DNA of 64,000 nt from Flavobacterium saccharophilum (GTDB taxonomy: Bacteria; Bacteroidota; Bacteroidia; Flavobacteriales; Flavobacteriaceae), in contig NZ_FRBY01000002.1 in the NCBI RefSeq assembly GCF_900142735.1, forward strand, positions 806,001-870,000, read 5' to 3'. Within the stretch, counting starts at the first letter, position 1; each line of letters begins with the position of its first letter. The notes beneath the pieces were generated by a model. That model was given only the letters and a program-made list of their open reading frames with translations. It was not told the origin of the DNA and did no database searches. Positions 7,804 through 16,820 of the stretch are shown here, in pieces. The position numbers and the translations under genes were made by a program.

Positions 7804-8823
7804 TTAAAATTTTTGAAGCGTTTCAATCACATAAGTATGCATTACTTCTTTATAATCTAAATGCGTTACAATTCGGAGTTTGTTATGTCCAAGTGCACTG
7901 ATTAAAATATTTTTTTGTTTTAACTTTTCTATTAAAAGCTGATCGCTGTAACCTTCAGCCAATGAAAAAATCAAAATATTAGTTTCTACAGGCTCAATTG
8001 CTGCAATCCAGGACTTCGTACTTAAAACCGCTGCAATCTCTTTGGCTCTCCGATGATCTTCAGCCAATCTTTCAATATTATGTGCCAAAGCATATAGTCC
8101 TGCTGCTGCTAAATAACCAACCTGACGCATCCCACCACCAAGTATCTTTCTGATTCTCAACGCTCTGCGAATATCAGCTTTACTTCCTAATAATATAGAT
8201 CCTATTGGAGCACCTAATCCTTTTGACAAACAAACCGAAATAGTATCGAAAATAGCTCCAAATTCTTTTGGGTTTTGTCTTTTAGCAACTAAGGCATTCC
8301 AAATTCGCGCACCGTCTAAATGGAATTTCAAATTATTAGCGTCACAAACCTTTTTTATTTCTCTTAAATCTTCTAACTCATAACAAGCTCCACCTCCCTT
8401 ATTGGTTGTGTTTTCTACACAAACCAAACTAGTTAACGGGCTATGATAAAATTCAGGATCATTAATGGCTGCTGCCACCTGAGTTGCGTTTATCATTCCT
8501 CTGTCTCCATCTAACAAACAACAAGAAACACCACTATTAAAGGAAACTCCTCCTCCTTCATAATGATAAACATGTGCATATTTATCAGCAATCAACTGTT
8601 CTCCAGGCTGTGTGTGTAATTTAATTGCGGTTTGATTTGCCATAGTTCCAGAAGGAAAAAACAGTCCCGCTTCCATACCAAAAAATTCAGCTACTCTGGC
8701 CTCTAATTCGATAACTGTTGGATCTTGTTTGTATACATCATCCCCAACCTGGGCATTGAACATATACTGCAACATTTCGTGGGTAGGCTTTGTTATGGTA
8801 TCGCTAATTAAATTTATTTCCAT
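7804..8823 (-). CDS. ltaA: Low-specificity L-threonine aldolase
   Basis: 339 residues, fold-type I PLP enzyme of the beta-eliminating lyase family. It splits L-threonine or L-allo-threonine into glycine and acetaldehyde. Visible landmarks: LISDTITKPTHEML at the start, FFPSGTMANQTA near 60, the PLP-ring aspartate in HLDGAR (Asp170), and the Schiff-base lysine in LSKGLGAPIGS (Lys201). Length is normal for the family. It is convergent with ybaB across the repeat hairpin and carries a -7 box upstream. Confidence 0.92.
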   Translation of the reverse strand: MEINLISDTITKPTHEMLQYMFNAQVGDDVYKQDPTVIELEARVAEFFGMEAGLFFPSGTMANQTAIKLHTQPGEQLIADKYAHVYHYEGGGVSFNSGVSCCLLDGDRGMINATQVAAAINDPEFYHSPLTSLVCVENTTNKGGGACYELEDLREIKKVCDANNLKFHLDGARIWNALVAKRQNPKEFGAIFDTISVCLSKGLGAPIGSILLGSKADIRRALRIRKILGGGMRQVGYLAAAGLYALAHNIERLAEDHRRAKEIAAVLSTKSWIAAIEPVETNILIFSLAEGYSDQLLIEKLKQKNILISALGHNKLRIVTHLDYKEVMHTYVIETLQKF

Positions 8824-8854
8824 ATTCTAAAAACTATATCTTATTTTTGTGCAA

Positions 8855-8862
8855 CAAAATTA
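8855..8862 (-). promoter_or_regulatory. -7 promoter box of the threonine aldolase gene
   Basis: Reads TAATTTTG on the minus strand, an exact TAnnTTTG match, 31 nt upstream of the ATG at 8823. No well-spaced -33 TTG is obvious. Confidence 0.5.
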
Positions 8863-8974
8863 CGTATTACTGTTTGTTAATCTCGGCAAGTTTTAGTAAA
8901 TTTTAACTAGCAAATTACCATACAACCAAATTAACGTAATATTTATAAAAAACATATAAAACTACTATTAATTT

Positions 8975-10073
8975 ATGACAACTACCGAACAAATAAAAGG
9001 TATTGTGGAGCGCCTTGGTGCGTTGAGGAGGTATCTTTGACGTTGATGCCAAACTAATTGAAATTGCCAACGAAGAAGAGAAAACCTTTGCTCCCGACTT
9101 TTGGAACAATGCAAAAGAAGCCGAAGTCATTGTAAAAAACCTTCGAAACAAAAAAAAATGGATCGAAGATTATAATAAAGCCATCGAACTTACTGACGAG
9201 CTTCAACTTGCTTATGATTTTTATAAGGAAGGAGAACTTTCTGCGGAAGAGTTAGATGAACATTATAAGACAACGCAAGATCATATTGAAAACATCGAGT
9301 TTAAAAACATGCTTTCTGACGAAGGTGACAGTTTAAGCGCCGTTGTTCAAATTACTGCCGGAGCCGGTGGAACCGAAAGTTGTGACTGGGCCGGAATGTT
9401 AATGCGTATGTACATGATGTGGGGCGAAAGTTATGGTTACAAAATAAAAGAACTAAACTTTCAGGAAGGCGAGGTTGCCGGTATTAAAACCGTAACTTTA
9501 GAGTTTGAAGGAGATTATTCTTTTGGTTACTTAAAAGGAGAAAACGGAGTACATCGTTTAGTCCGAATTTCACCTTTTGACAGTAATGCGAAACGCCATA
9601 CTTCGTTTGTGTCGGTTTATGTTTATCCGCTTGTTGATGATAGTATCGAAATTGACATCAACCCTGCTGATATCGAAATTACAACTTCCCGCTCTAGTGG
9701 TGCCGGAGGACAAAACGTAAATAAGGTAGAAACTAAAGTACAATTGGTACACAAACCTACCGGAATTCAGATTCAATGTTCTGAAACACGTTCTCAGCAA
9801 GATAACAGACAGCGTGCCATGCAAATGTTACGCTCTCAATTGTATGAAATCGAGTTGAAGAAACAACAAGCGCAACGTGCTGATATCGAAGCCGGAAAAA
9901 TGAAAATTGAATGGGGTTCGCAAATACGTAATTATGTTATGCAACCTTATAAATTAGTTAAAGATGTTCGTACCGGTTATGAAACCAGCGATGTTGATGG
10001 CGTAATGAACGGAAATATTGACCCATTCTTAAAAGCATTTTTAATGATGATGGGACAAAAAGAAGAGGAATAA
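8975..10073 (+). CDS. prfB: Peptide chain release factor 2, with programmed +1 frameshift
   Basis: The gene is read in two frames. Codons 1-21 start at ATG 8975 ([21 protein letters not shown]) and reach an in-frame TGA at 9038-9040. A +1 shift at CTT continues from GAC at 9039 to the stop at 10073, giving 365 residues, the normal RF2 length. Later landmarks are SPF (about 199-201), which reads UGA/UAA, and GGQ (about 244-246), which triggers peptidyl-tRNA hydrolysis in the ribosome. The shift is autoregulatory: low RF2 lets ribosomes pause at UGA and slip. Annotation starting only at 9309 would lose the N-terminal domain. Confidence 0.95.
9026..9041 (+). promoter_or_regulatory. RF2 programmed +1 frameshift site
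   Basis: AGGAGG TAT CTT TGA C: a Shine-Dalgarno-like AGGAGG three bases before the slippery CTT, then the UGA stop in UGAC context. Arrangement and spacing are those of the classical prfB frameshift signal. It is one of the few strong SD-like sequences in the window. Confidence 0.95.
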
Positions 10074-10113
10074 TTAGCAGTATTCAGTCTCAGTTTTTAG
10101 TAACAGTGACTAA

Positions 10114-10137
10114 AACCTGAAACTTGAAACCTGAAAC
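10114..10137. repeat. Single arm of the AACCTGAAAC repeat family
   Basis: A 24-mer identical to the right arm at 7776-7799, here without a matching inverted arm, in the prfB-msrB gap. Confidence 0.8.
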
Positions 10138-10150
10138 TAAAAGATAAGTT

Positions 10151-10597
10151 ATGATAAAATGGGCAGATGTAATTCATTTTACAAATAAGGGAAATCCGAC
10201 TCCTGAGAAAAGAGTAGAAAAAACGGAAGACGAATGGAAACAGATCTTAACTCCTGAAGAATATCAGGTAACACGCTTAAGAGGTACTGAAAGATCTTTC
10301 AGTTCTGAACTTTGCAGTTTATTTGATCCTGGAATCTACGAATGTAAATGCTGTGGTACTTTACTTTTTGATGCTTCTGAAAAATTCGAATCAGGAACTG
10401 GATGGCCTTCCTTTACGCAACCGATCAAAGAAAATGCTGTTGCCTATCATGCTGACAAATCATACGGAATGATTCGTGTTGAAGTTGTTTGTAATGTATG
10501 CGATTCACATTTGGGACATATTTTCCCAGATGGACCACAACCAAGCGGATTACGATATTGTATTAATGCCATTTCTTTATCAAAAGTTACAAAATAA
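10151..10597 (+). CDS. msrB: Peptide-methionine (R)-S-oxide reductase
   Basis: 148 residues. It reduces methionine-R-sulfoxide in oxidised proteins using thioredoxin. Visible features: zinc ligands C65/C68 (CKCC) and C114/C117 (CNVC), the GTGWPSF signature near 82-88, and the catalytic cysteine C137 in RYCINAISL; C55 may act as resolving cysteine. The start gives about 25 residues before the conserved DEWKQILTPEEYQV segment, normal for the family. No signal peptide, so it is likely cytoplasmic. It follows prfB with a 77-bp gap that holds a repeat, and has its own terminator. Confidence 0.95.
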   Translation: MIKWADVIHFTNKGNPTPEKRVEKTEDEWKQILTPEEYQVTRLRGTERSFSSELCSLFDPGIYECKCCGTLLFDASEKFESGTGWPSFTQPIKENAVAYHADKSYGMIRVEVVCNVCDSHLGHIFPDGPQPSGLRYCINAISLSKVTK

Positions 10598-10608
10598 TAA
10601 TTTCAAGA

Positions 10609-10636
10609 AAAGCGATTCCTTTAAAAGAATCGCTTT
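10609..10636 (+). terminator. Terminator of msrB
   Basis: 10-bp arms AAAGCGATTC / GAATCGCTTT with an 8-nt loop; the stem can extend with an extra bulged A. A short T-rich tail follows. Confidence 0.75.
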
Positions 10637-10639
10637 CTT

Positions 10640-10938
10640 ATTTATGATAAGAAAACAATTAACAAAAAAAGTGTAAGTCGCTACTTATCAATACAATAAT
10701 AAAATTTATTTTAAGAAATAATGCTTTTTTCAAGCCATTCCAATTGAAAAAGTCAATTATACCACATCCTCAGCAAATTAGAGTACTTTCAATAAATTAA
10801 TAGCTAAACTGTTAATTTTGTAATATTTAAACTATTATTTTAAAAATATACTAAAAAACTTAAAAATTTTATTAGGTAATTAAATTCTAATTGATTTTAT
10901 TTGGCAAAAAATAACCCCAAGTCAATTAAATTTATTCA
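10640..10938. other. AT-rich intergenic region before lpxD
   Basis: About 300 bp between the msrB terminator and lpxD. It has no convincing ORF and no exact TAnnTTTG box; it presumably holds the lpxD promoter. Confidence 0.5.
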
Positions 10939-11937
10939 ATGAAATCCTATTCAATTCAAGAAATCAATGAAGTTATAAATGGCGTAATATACGGCACTAC
11001 TTCGCAAAGCGTAACAGCAACAGAGCAATTAGAAAAAGCCACTACTTCAGAAATTTCATTTATAGGAAACAAAAAATATGAAAAATACTGGTCGGCTTCA
11101 AATGCATCTATTGCAGTTGTTAACGAAGATATTTCAATAGAACCTGGAGAAAATCGTGCTTTCATTAAAGTAAAAAATGCTGATTTGGCAATGTCTCAAA
11201 TTTTAGCTCTTTTTGCTCCTCCTACTCCTATTTTCCATAGCAATATTCACAAAACCGCAACGGTCGATGAAACCGCAATTATTGGCGAAGGAGCCAGAAT
11301 TGGAGCTGGATGCTATATCGGTCCAAAGGTAGAAATAGGTGCTAACGCAACTATTTATCCAAATGTGACTATTTTAGACGAATGCACAATCGGAAAAAAT
11401 ACAATTATTTGGTCAGGAACAGTTGTTCGTGAGCGTTGTCATATAGGAAGTGATTGTATTATCCATCCAAATGCAACTATTGGTGCAGATGGTTTCGGAT
11501 TTCGTCCTTGCAAAGAAAAAGGTTTAGTGAAAATTCCACAAATTGGAAATGTAATTATTGGAAACGGAGTTGAAATTGGCGCAAACACTTGTGTTGACAG
11601 AGGCAAATTCAGTTCTACCATTCTGGGAGACGGATGCAAAATTGACAATTTAGTTCAAATTGGACATAATAGTAAATTAGGTAAATTTTGTATTATGGCC
11701 GGAAACAGCGGTCTTGCAGGTTCCGTAACTTTAGGTAATGGTGTTATAATTGGCGGAAGTGCTTCTATAAAAGATCATACTACTATTGGCGATGGGGCTA
11801 TTGTTGGGGCTGGATCCGGAGTAACCGGAGATGTTTCTGCCGGAAAAACAATGTTGGGTTATCCAGCAGTTGAAGCTCGTGACGCCTTAAAACAATGGGC
11901 AATCTTAAAAAGAATGGTTTGCGATTCTAAAAAATAA
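10939..11937 (+). CDS. lpxD: UDP-3-O-acylglucosamine N-acyltransferase
   Basis: 332 residues. Residues about 1-95 resemble the LpxD uridine-binding domain, followed by a left-handed beta-helix of hexapeptide repeats (about 100-280) and a C-terminal helix (ALKQWAILKRM). The signature NATIGADGFGFRP and the catalytic-histidine segment VQIGHNSKLG are present. The enzyme adds the second 3-hydroxyacyl chain in lipid A synthesis on the inner face of the inner membrane. It stands alone here, away from lpxA/lpxC, so it may be a second LpxD-like paralogue, which Flavobacteriia sometimes have. Confidence 0.88.
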   Translation: MKSYSIQEINEVINGVIYGTTSQSVTATEQLEKATTSEISFIGNKKYEKYWSASNASIAVVNEDISIEPGENRAFIKVKNADLAMSQILALFAPPTPIFHSNIHKTATVDETAIIGEGARIGAGCYIGPKVEIGANATIYPNVTILDECTIGKNTIIWSGTVVRERCHIGSDCIIHPNATIGADGFGFRPCKEKGLVKIPQIGNVIIGNGVEIGANTCVDRGKFSSTILGDGCKIDNLVQIGHNSKLGKFCIMAGNSGLAGSVTLGNGVIIGGSASIKDHTTIGDGAIVGAGSGVTGDVSAGKTMLGYPAVEARDALKQWAILKRMVCDSKK

Positions 11938-11955
11938 TCAAAAAACATACATTAT

Positions 11956-11984
11956 AAAAAACCAGAAGCTATCTTCTGGTTTTT
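11956..11984 (+). terminator. Terminator of lpxD
   Basis: 12-bp arms (AAAAACCAGAAG / CTTCTGGTTTTT) with a short loop and a T-tract, right after lpxD. Confidence 0.88.
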
Positions 11985-12103
11985 CTTTTTATAAGTCATT
12001 ACGAAATCAAAATATTAGTTTTAAAGATAATTTGAATATTAAGTTTATTTTCAATTGATTTTGTAAATTAGCCAACAGTATTTTGTAAAAACATCAATAT
12101 CTT

Positions 12104-13732
12104 ATGGATTTAAACTTCAATAAAAACGAAGATCACAATAAACTCTTACTTTCTGAATTAAAACAAAAATTTGCCAAAGTCAAATTAGGCGGTGGCGAAA
12201 AACGTATTCAAAAACTGCATGCCGAAGGTAAAATGACAGCGCGCGAGCGTATTGATTATTTATTAGACGAAAATTCTAAAAGTATAGAAATAGGCGGTTT
12301 CGTTGGCGAAGGAATGTATGCCGAGCATGGTGGATGTCCTTCTGGAGGTGTTGTGATAAAAATAGGTTACATAAGAGGAAAACAATGTATTGTTGTCGCT
12401 AATGATGCTACTGTAAAAGCGGGTGCATGGTTCCCTATCACAGGAAAGAAAAACCTGCGTGCACAAGAAATCGCTATGGAAAACAGATTACCAATTATCT
12501 ATTTAGTAGATAGTGCAGGTGTCTATTTGCCCTTACAAGATGAAATTTTTCCTGACAAAGAACATTTCGGAAGAATCTTTAGAAATAATGCCCAAATGAG
12601 TAGCATGGGAATTACGCAAATTGCAGCTGTTATGGGAAGTTGTGTTGCCGGAGGAGCCTATTTACCAATTATGAGCGATGAAGCTTTAATTGTAGATAAA
12701 ACAGGAAGTATTTTCCTTGCCGGAAGTTATTTGGTAAAAGCGGCAATTGGCGAAACTATAGACAATGAAACTCTAGGCGGAGCCACAACGCATTGCGAAA
12801 TTTCCGGAGTTACAGATTATAAAGCTAAAGATGATAAAGATGCTCTAGACAAAATAAAAAATATAGTCGATAAAATTGGTGACTTTGATAAAGCTGGCTA
12901 TAGCCGAATCAAAGCAGAAAAACCTGCTTTAGAACCTAAGGATATTTACGGAATCCTGCCAAAAGCAAGAAACGAACAGTACGATATGATGGAAATCATC
13001 AACCGTTTGGTTGATAATTCAGAGTTTGAACCTTATAAAGATGGTTACGGCCAAACCATTATTACAGGATATGCCAGAATTGATGGCTGGGCAGTTGGAA
13101 TCGTTGCCAATCAAAGAAAAGTAGTAAAAACTAAAAAAGGCGAAATGCAATTTGGTGGTGTTATCTATTCTGACAGTGCCGATAAAGCTACTCGTTTTAT
13201 TGCAAACTGTAATCAAAAGAAAATTCCTTTAGTTTTTTTACAAGATGTCACAGGATTTATGGTGGGATCAAAATCTGAACATGGCGGAATCATCAAAGAT
13301 GGTGCTAAAATGGTAAATGCCGTGAGTAATTCTGTAGTACCAAAATTTACTGTTATAGTTGGCAACTCGTATGGTGCAGGAAATTATGCGATGTGCGGAA
13401 AAGCTTATGATCCAAGACTAATTTTTGCTTGGCCAAGTGCAGAACTTGCCGTTATGGGAGGAACTCAGGCAGCAAAGGTATTAGCTCAAATTGAAGCATC
13501 ATCGCTTAAAGCAAAAGGAGAAATCATAGATGAGGACAAGGAAACTGAGCTATTTAACAAAATAAAGGCCCGTTATGATGAACAAACTTCACCTTATTAT
13601 GCCGCTTCAAGATTATGGACAGATGCCATTATTGATCCACTTGATACGCGTACCTGGATTTCTATTGGTATTGAAGCCGCCAATCACGCCCCAATTAAGA
13701 AAGCATTTAATTTAGGCGTTATTCAGGTTTAA
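12104..13732 (+). CDS. Acyl-CoA carboxylase beta subunit (methylcrotonyl/propionyl-CoA carboxylase type)
   Basis: 542 residues, carboxyltransferase of the biotin-dependent acyl-CoA carboxylase family. Both crotonase-like halves are visible: the N half with KMTARERIDYLLD and VDSAGVYLPLQDE..FPDKEHFGRIF, the C half with FLQDVTGFMVG, YGAGNYAMCG and WPSAELAVMGG. The FPDxxHFGRIF segment recalls methylcrotonyl-CoA carboxylase (leucine breakdown), but substrate cannot be fixed by eye. The biotin carboxylase/carrier alpha subunit is not adjacent. The conserved oxyanion-hole glycines look intact. Single gene. Confidence 0.88.
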   Translation: MDLNFNKNEDHNKLLLSELKQKFAKVKLGGGEKRIQKLHAEGKMTARERIDYLLDENSKSIEIGGFVGEGMYAEHGGCPSGGVVIKIGYIRGKQCIVVANDATVKAGAWFPITGKKNLRAQEIAMENRLPIIYLVDSAGVYLPLQDEIFPDKEHFGRIFRNNAQMSSMGITQIAAVMGSCVAGGAYLPIMSDEALIVDKTGSIFLAGSYLVKAAIGETIDNETLGGATTHCEISGVTDYKAKDDKDALDKIKNIVDKIGDFDKAGYSRIKAEKPALEPKDIYGILPKARNEQYDMMEIINRLVDNSEFEPYKDGYGQTIITGYARIDGWAVGIVANQRKVVKTKKGEMQFGGVIYSDSADKATRFIANCNQKKIPLVFLQDVTGFMVGSKSEHGGIIKDGAKMVNAVSNSVVPKFTVIVGNSYGAGNYAMCGKAYDPRLIFAWPSAELAVMGGTQAAKVLAQIEASSLKAKGEIIDEDKETELFNKIKARYDEQTSPYYAASRLWTDAIIDPLDTRTWISIGIEAANHAPIKKAFNLGVIQV

Positions 13733-13856
13733 TTTCATTTCACGAATCCTCAAAATAAGTTAAATAAAAAGTAAAAAACTTATTTCCAGCTACTTAAAAA
13801 TAATTATATCACTAAAAATTAGTAACTTAGTATATTATTTTAAATCACGTAGTATC

Positions 13857-14279
13857 ATGGAAAATGTAAAAAGTTTGAATAAATGGGCAAATTCGCACAC
13901 TTATTTACCAGTCGATTTAGTACGTATTGTATTGGGTGTTTTTTTATTTATGAAAGGAGTTTCATTTGTAACCAATGCTCAATATTTACATGATTTAATT
14001 TCTCCCATTGATCAATATGGAGGCGGAATGTTTCTTTTGCATTATATCGCTCCAGCCCACATGATTGGAGGAATAATGATTGTTTTTGGGCTACTCACCC
14101 GCTGGGCGATTGCTGCCCAATTACCTATCCTTTTTGGTGCGGTCCTTGTAAATTTTATGGGACGTATGCATTCTGAAAGTTTGATCTTAGCAATAGTTAT
14201 ACTATTACTTTGTATCTTCTTCTTATTTTATGGAGGCGGAAAACACTCGGCTGATTATTATTTCAAAATGCAGCAATAA
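13857..14279 (+). CDS. DoxX family membrane protein
   Basis: 140 residues with four hydrophobic segments (about 18-35, 60-82, 86-102, 108-128), the DoxX/SURF4-like layout. The motif RIVLGVFLFMKGVSF at the first helix is typical. DoxX proteins are inner-membrane proteins with loosely defined roles in quinone/thiol redox systems. Neighbours do not indicate a partner. Confidence 0.85.
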   Translation: MENVKSLNKWANSHTYLPVDLVRIVLGVFLFMKGVSFVTNAQYLHDLISPIDQYGGGMFLLHYIAPAHMIGGIMIVFGLLTRWAIAAQLPILFGAVLVNFMGRMHSESLILAIVILLLCIFFLFYGGGKHSADYYFKMQQ

Positions 14280-14285
14280 TACACA

Positions 14286-14325
14286 TTTTATCCTCAACTT
14301 ATCTCAATAAATGTTGAGGATAAAA
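14286..14325 (+). terminator. Stem-loop after doxX
   Basis: Perfect 13-bp arms (14286-14298, 14313-14325; TTTTATCCTCAAC and its complement) with a 14-nt loop. The downstream T-tract is weak, so it may be an mRNA 3'-end stabiliser rather than a classic terminator. Confidence 0.65.
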
Positions 14326-14401
14326 TAATAAAGCTGTTTTTAAGAAGTAATTAGCATTTTAAAATTTCTTTAATTGTGTTTTATGAACTAAATTCGCAAA
14401 C

Positions 14402-14749
14402 ATGAATTGGATTCGTAAAACTGTTATTTTTGTATCACTTTTGATCTTTGCCTTTTTTGCATCGCAAGAAAGCAATGTGGCTATGCAAAAAATCGATATT
14501 CAAAAAACGGATACCAATTTTTCTAAAGATTACGCTGATTCGCTGGCTTTTATACAACCACAGGCAAGTTATCAGTTTGCTACAAATATTAAGACAGACC
14601 ATCCTACTATCATTAAGTGGTTTGATTCTTTACTAGTTGTTATTCCACAACATCAGGTAACTGCGACAACATCAAACTTTACAAATCAATTCTCCACTCA
14701 GAGTAAGAAAGTCCTGTTATTACTCTACCCTTTCCATTTTTTCTGGTAG
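14402..14749 (+). CDS. Hypothetical membrane-anchored or secreted small protein
   Basis: 115 residues, no recognised family. The N-terminal hydrophobic segment (about 7-22, TVIFVSLLIFAFFAS) is a signal peptide or anchor. The rest is polar with a short hydrophobic end (VLLLLYPFHFFW), odd for a periplasmic protein and possibly inserted in a membrane. Probably a lineage-restricted envelope protein. Confidence 0.5.
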   Translation: MNWIRKTVIFVSLLIFAFFASQESNVAMQKIDIQKTDTNFSKDYADSLAFIQPQASYQFATNIKTDHPTIIKWFDSLLVVIPQHQVTATTSNFTNQFSTQSKKVLLLLYPFHFFW

Positions 14750-14858
14750 ATAAATACATGAAAATTTAGCTAGAAGATTTTATTTCTTCAAAAAGAATCG
14801 AACGGTTTTCTTTCTGAAAACAGTTTGCTATTTCATATTATTTATCAAATTCAAAAAC

Positions 14859-15329
14859 ATGGAAACAAGTGTAACCATTATTGGTATTGTGATTGCAATC
14901 ATAGTAGCCATTCCAATATATTTTTCTGCACGAACGAGTGCTGCAAACAAATCAAAAATTTTAAATATTAAAAAGAAATTCAATCCGAATCATCCGGAAG
15001 ATTTTGATTTAACCGAGTCTCAGAGCAATAAAACGCTGACTATAGACCAAAAGCATAGAAAATTCATTTTAATGAATTTTAATCCAAATCAGCAAGAGTC
15101 AACCTTTGTTGATCTAAAATCAGTTTCATCCTGCAAACTAATTTTAACCACTGATGGAAATTCAGATACTATTCTCAAAATTGATTTTGAATTTCAGGAA
15201 AGAGAAACTTCTAAAAAAATTACAATTCCATTCTATGATTTTGACGACGATCGCATCAAACAAATTAGCGCGTATCAAGATCATATGTTTGCAAAAAAAT
15301 GGCTTAAAATCATTCAGGATTCTATTTAG
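14859..15329 (+). CDS. Hypothetical protein with one N-terminal membrane segment
   Basis: 156 residues. A single hydrophobic helix (about 5-23) is followed by a basic stretch (NKSKILNIKKKF) and a beta-rich soluble domain with a repeated strand pattern (KLILTTD, LKIDFEF, KITIPFYDFDDDRI). The topology suggests a membrane-tethered cytoplasmic domain. I recognise no family. Ends in its own terminator. Confidence 0.65.
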   Translation: METSVTIIGIVIAIIVAIPIYFSARTSAANKSKILNIKKKFNPNHPEDFDLTESQSNKTLTIDQKHRKFILMNFNPNQQESTFVDLKSVSSCKLILTTDGNSDTILKIDFEFQERETSKKITIPFYDFDDDRIKQISAYQDHMFAKKWLKIIQDSI

Positions 15330-15351
15330 TGTTAGTTATTTAATTCAGGGA

Positions 15352-15379
15352 AGAGGCTCATTTTGAGTCTCTTTTTTTT
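15352..15379 (+). terminator. Terminator before hemN
   Basis: 9-bp stem (AGAGGCTCA / TGAGTCTCT, one G-T pair), short loop and an eight-base T-run. It isolates hemN from the upstream gene. Confidence 0.75.
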
Positions 15380-15391
15380 ATGCCTTCAAGT

Positions 15392-15435
15392 ATGACATTT
15401 ATCATTTTATATGCAGGTATGAAGAAGTAATTTTG
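15392..15435 (+). promoter_or_regulatory. FNR-type box and -7 element of hemN
   Basis: ATGACATTTATCAT (15392-15405) is a TGA-N6-TCA palindrome like Crp/Fnr sites. TAATTTTG (15428-15435) is the -7 box, 22 nt downstream. With a start near 15439 the box centres at about -41, the class II activator position. The same box-to-TA spacing occurs at 22953-22996 and 25459-25503. Confidence 0.7.
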
Positions 15436-15455
15436 ATAATCCAAAATACTTTTTT

Positions 15456-16820
15456 ATGAAAATTTCACTGATTCAGAAGTACAATGTTCCAGGCCCAAGA
15501 TACACTAGCTATCCAACAGTTCCTTATTGGAATGAAGCCGAATTTTCAGAACAAAAATGGAAAGGATCCTTTCAAAAAGCCTTCTCAGAAAGCAATTCTC
15601 AAAACGGAATCAGTTTATATATTCATCTCCCTTTTTGCGAAAGTATGTGTACCTTTTGCGGTTGTAATAAAAGAATAACCAAAAATCATTCTGTCGAAGA
15701 AGACTATATCAAAGCTCTTTTAAAAGAATGGAGTTTATACTGCAAATTATTACCTGAAAAGCCTTTTATAAAAGAAATCCATTTAGGTGGCGGAACTCCA
15801 ACATTTTTTTCAAAAAATAACCTGGAACATCTTATCAATGGCATTTTTACTTTCGCCAATAAAGCAGATAAACATGAATTTAGTTTTGAAGGGCATCCTA
15901 ACAACACTACCTACGAACAACTTCAAAAGTTATATGATTTAGGCTTTCGCCGAGTAAGTTTTGGCGTTCAGGATTACGCCGAAAAAGTGCAGAAAGCGAT
16001 TCATAGAATTCAACCTTTTCATAACGTGGCAAAAGTAACTTTTTGGGCTAAAGAAATTGGTTATAGCTCTATCGGTCATGATATAATATTTGGCCTTCCC
16101 TTTCAAACTATCGAGGATGTTGTCGATACCGTTGAAAAAACTAATTCTTTAAAACCAGACCGACTAGCCTTTTACAGCTATGCACACGTGCCCTGGATTA
16201 AAGGAAATGGACAACGAGGATTTAATGAAGAGAACCTTCCAAAAGATGCTGAAAAAAGAAAGCTATACGAAGTAGGGAAAAAATTACTCTCTAAAAACGG
16301 TTATCACGAAATTGGAATGGATCATTTTGCCTTAGAATCTGATAGTTTATACAAAGCATCCGAAAATAAAGGTCTACATAGAAACTTCATGGGGTATAGT
16401 GCTTCAAAAACGCAATTGATGATTGGATTAGGAGTTTCTTCTATTAGCGACAGCTGGTATAGTTTTGCACAAAACACTAAGAATTTAGAAGATTATTACC
16501 AATTATTGGAGTGGGATAAATTGCCTATTGTAAAGGGTCATATTCTAAATAATGAAGATTTGATTATCCGTAAACACATTCTAAACTTAACTTGTGAATT
16601 TGAAACTTCATGGACAAAAGAAAGTCTTTACTTTAACGATCTTGGAAATGTAATTTCTGATTTAAGAGAACTAGAAAAAGACAACTTAATTGTAATTGAC
16701 GAAAACAAAATTACCATAACTGAAGCCGGAAAACCATTTGTTAGAAATATTTGTATGGCTTTTGATTTACATCTAAAAAGAAAATCACCGGAAACGAATT
16801 TGTTTTCAATGACCGTTTAA
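15456..16820 (+). CDS. hemN: Oxygen-independent coproporphyrinogen III dehydrogenase
   Basis: 454 residues, normal HemN length. Radical-SAM enzyme: the [4Fe-4S] ligands are C61, C65 and C68 in CESMCTFCGC, and the conserved opening PGPRYTSYPTVPYW is present. It decarboxylates coproporphyrinogen III to protoporphyrinogen IX without oxygen, so haem can be made under low oxygen. It faces the cco operon tail-to-tail, and both promoters carry the same FNR-like box. Its TAA (16818-16820) overlaps the TTA stop of the convergent gene. Confidence 0.95.
   Translation: MKISLIQKYNVPGPRYTSYPTVPYWNEAEFSEQKWKGSFQKAFSESNSQNGISLYIHLPFCESMCTFCGCNKRITKNHSVEEDYIKALLKEWSLYCKLLPEKPFIKEIHLGGGTPTFFSKNNLEHLINGIFTFANKADKHEFSFEGHPNNTTYEQLQKLYDLGFRRVSFGVQDYAEKVQKAIHRIQPFHNVAKVTFWAKEIGYSSIGHDIIFGLPFQTIEDVVDTVEKTNSLKPDRLAFYSYAHVPWIKGNGQRGFNEENLPKDAEKRKLYEVGKKLLSKNGYHEIGMDHFALESDSLYKASENKGLHRNFMGYSASKTQLMIGLGVSSISDSWYSFAQNTKNLEDYYQLLEWDKLPIVKGHILNNEDLIIRKHILNLTCEFETSWTKESLYFNDLGNVISDLRELEKDNLIVIDENKITITEAGKPFVRNICMAFDLHLKRKSPETNLFSMTV

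Noticed and set aside
8915..9151. Minus-strand open frame across the prfB start
   Set aside because: It covers the frameshift region of prfB and has no family features.
9309..10073. Separate gene starting at 9309
   Set aside because: It is the C-terminal part of prfB, reached by the programmed +1 shift from 8975.
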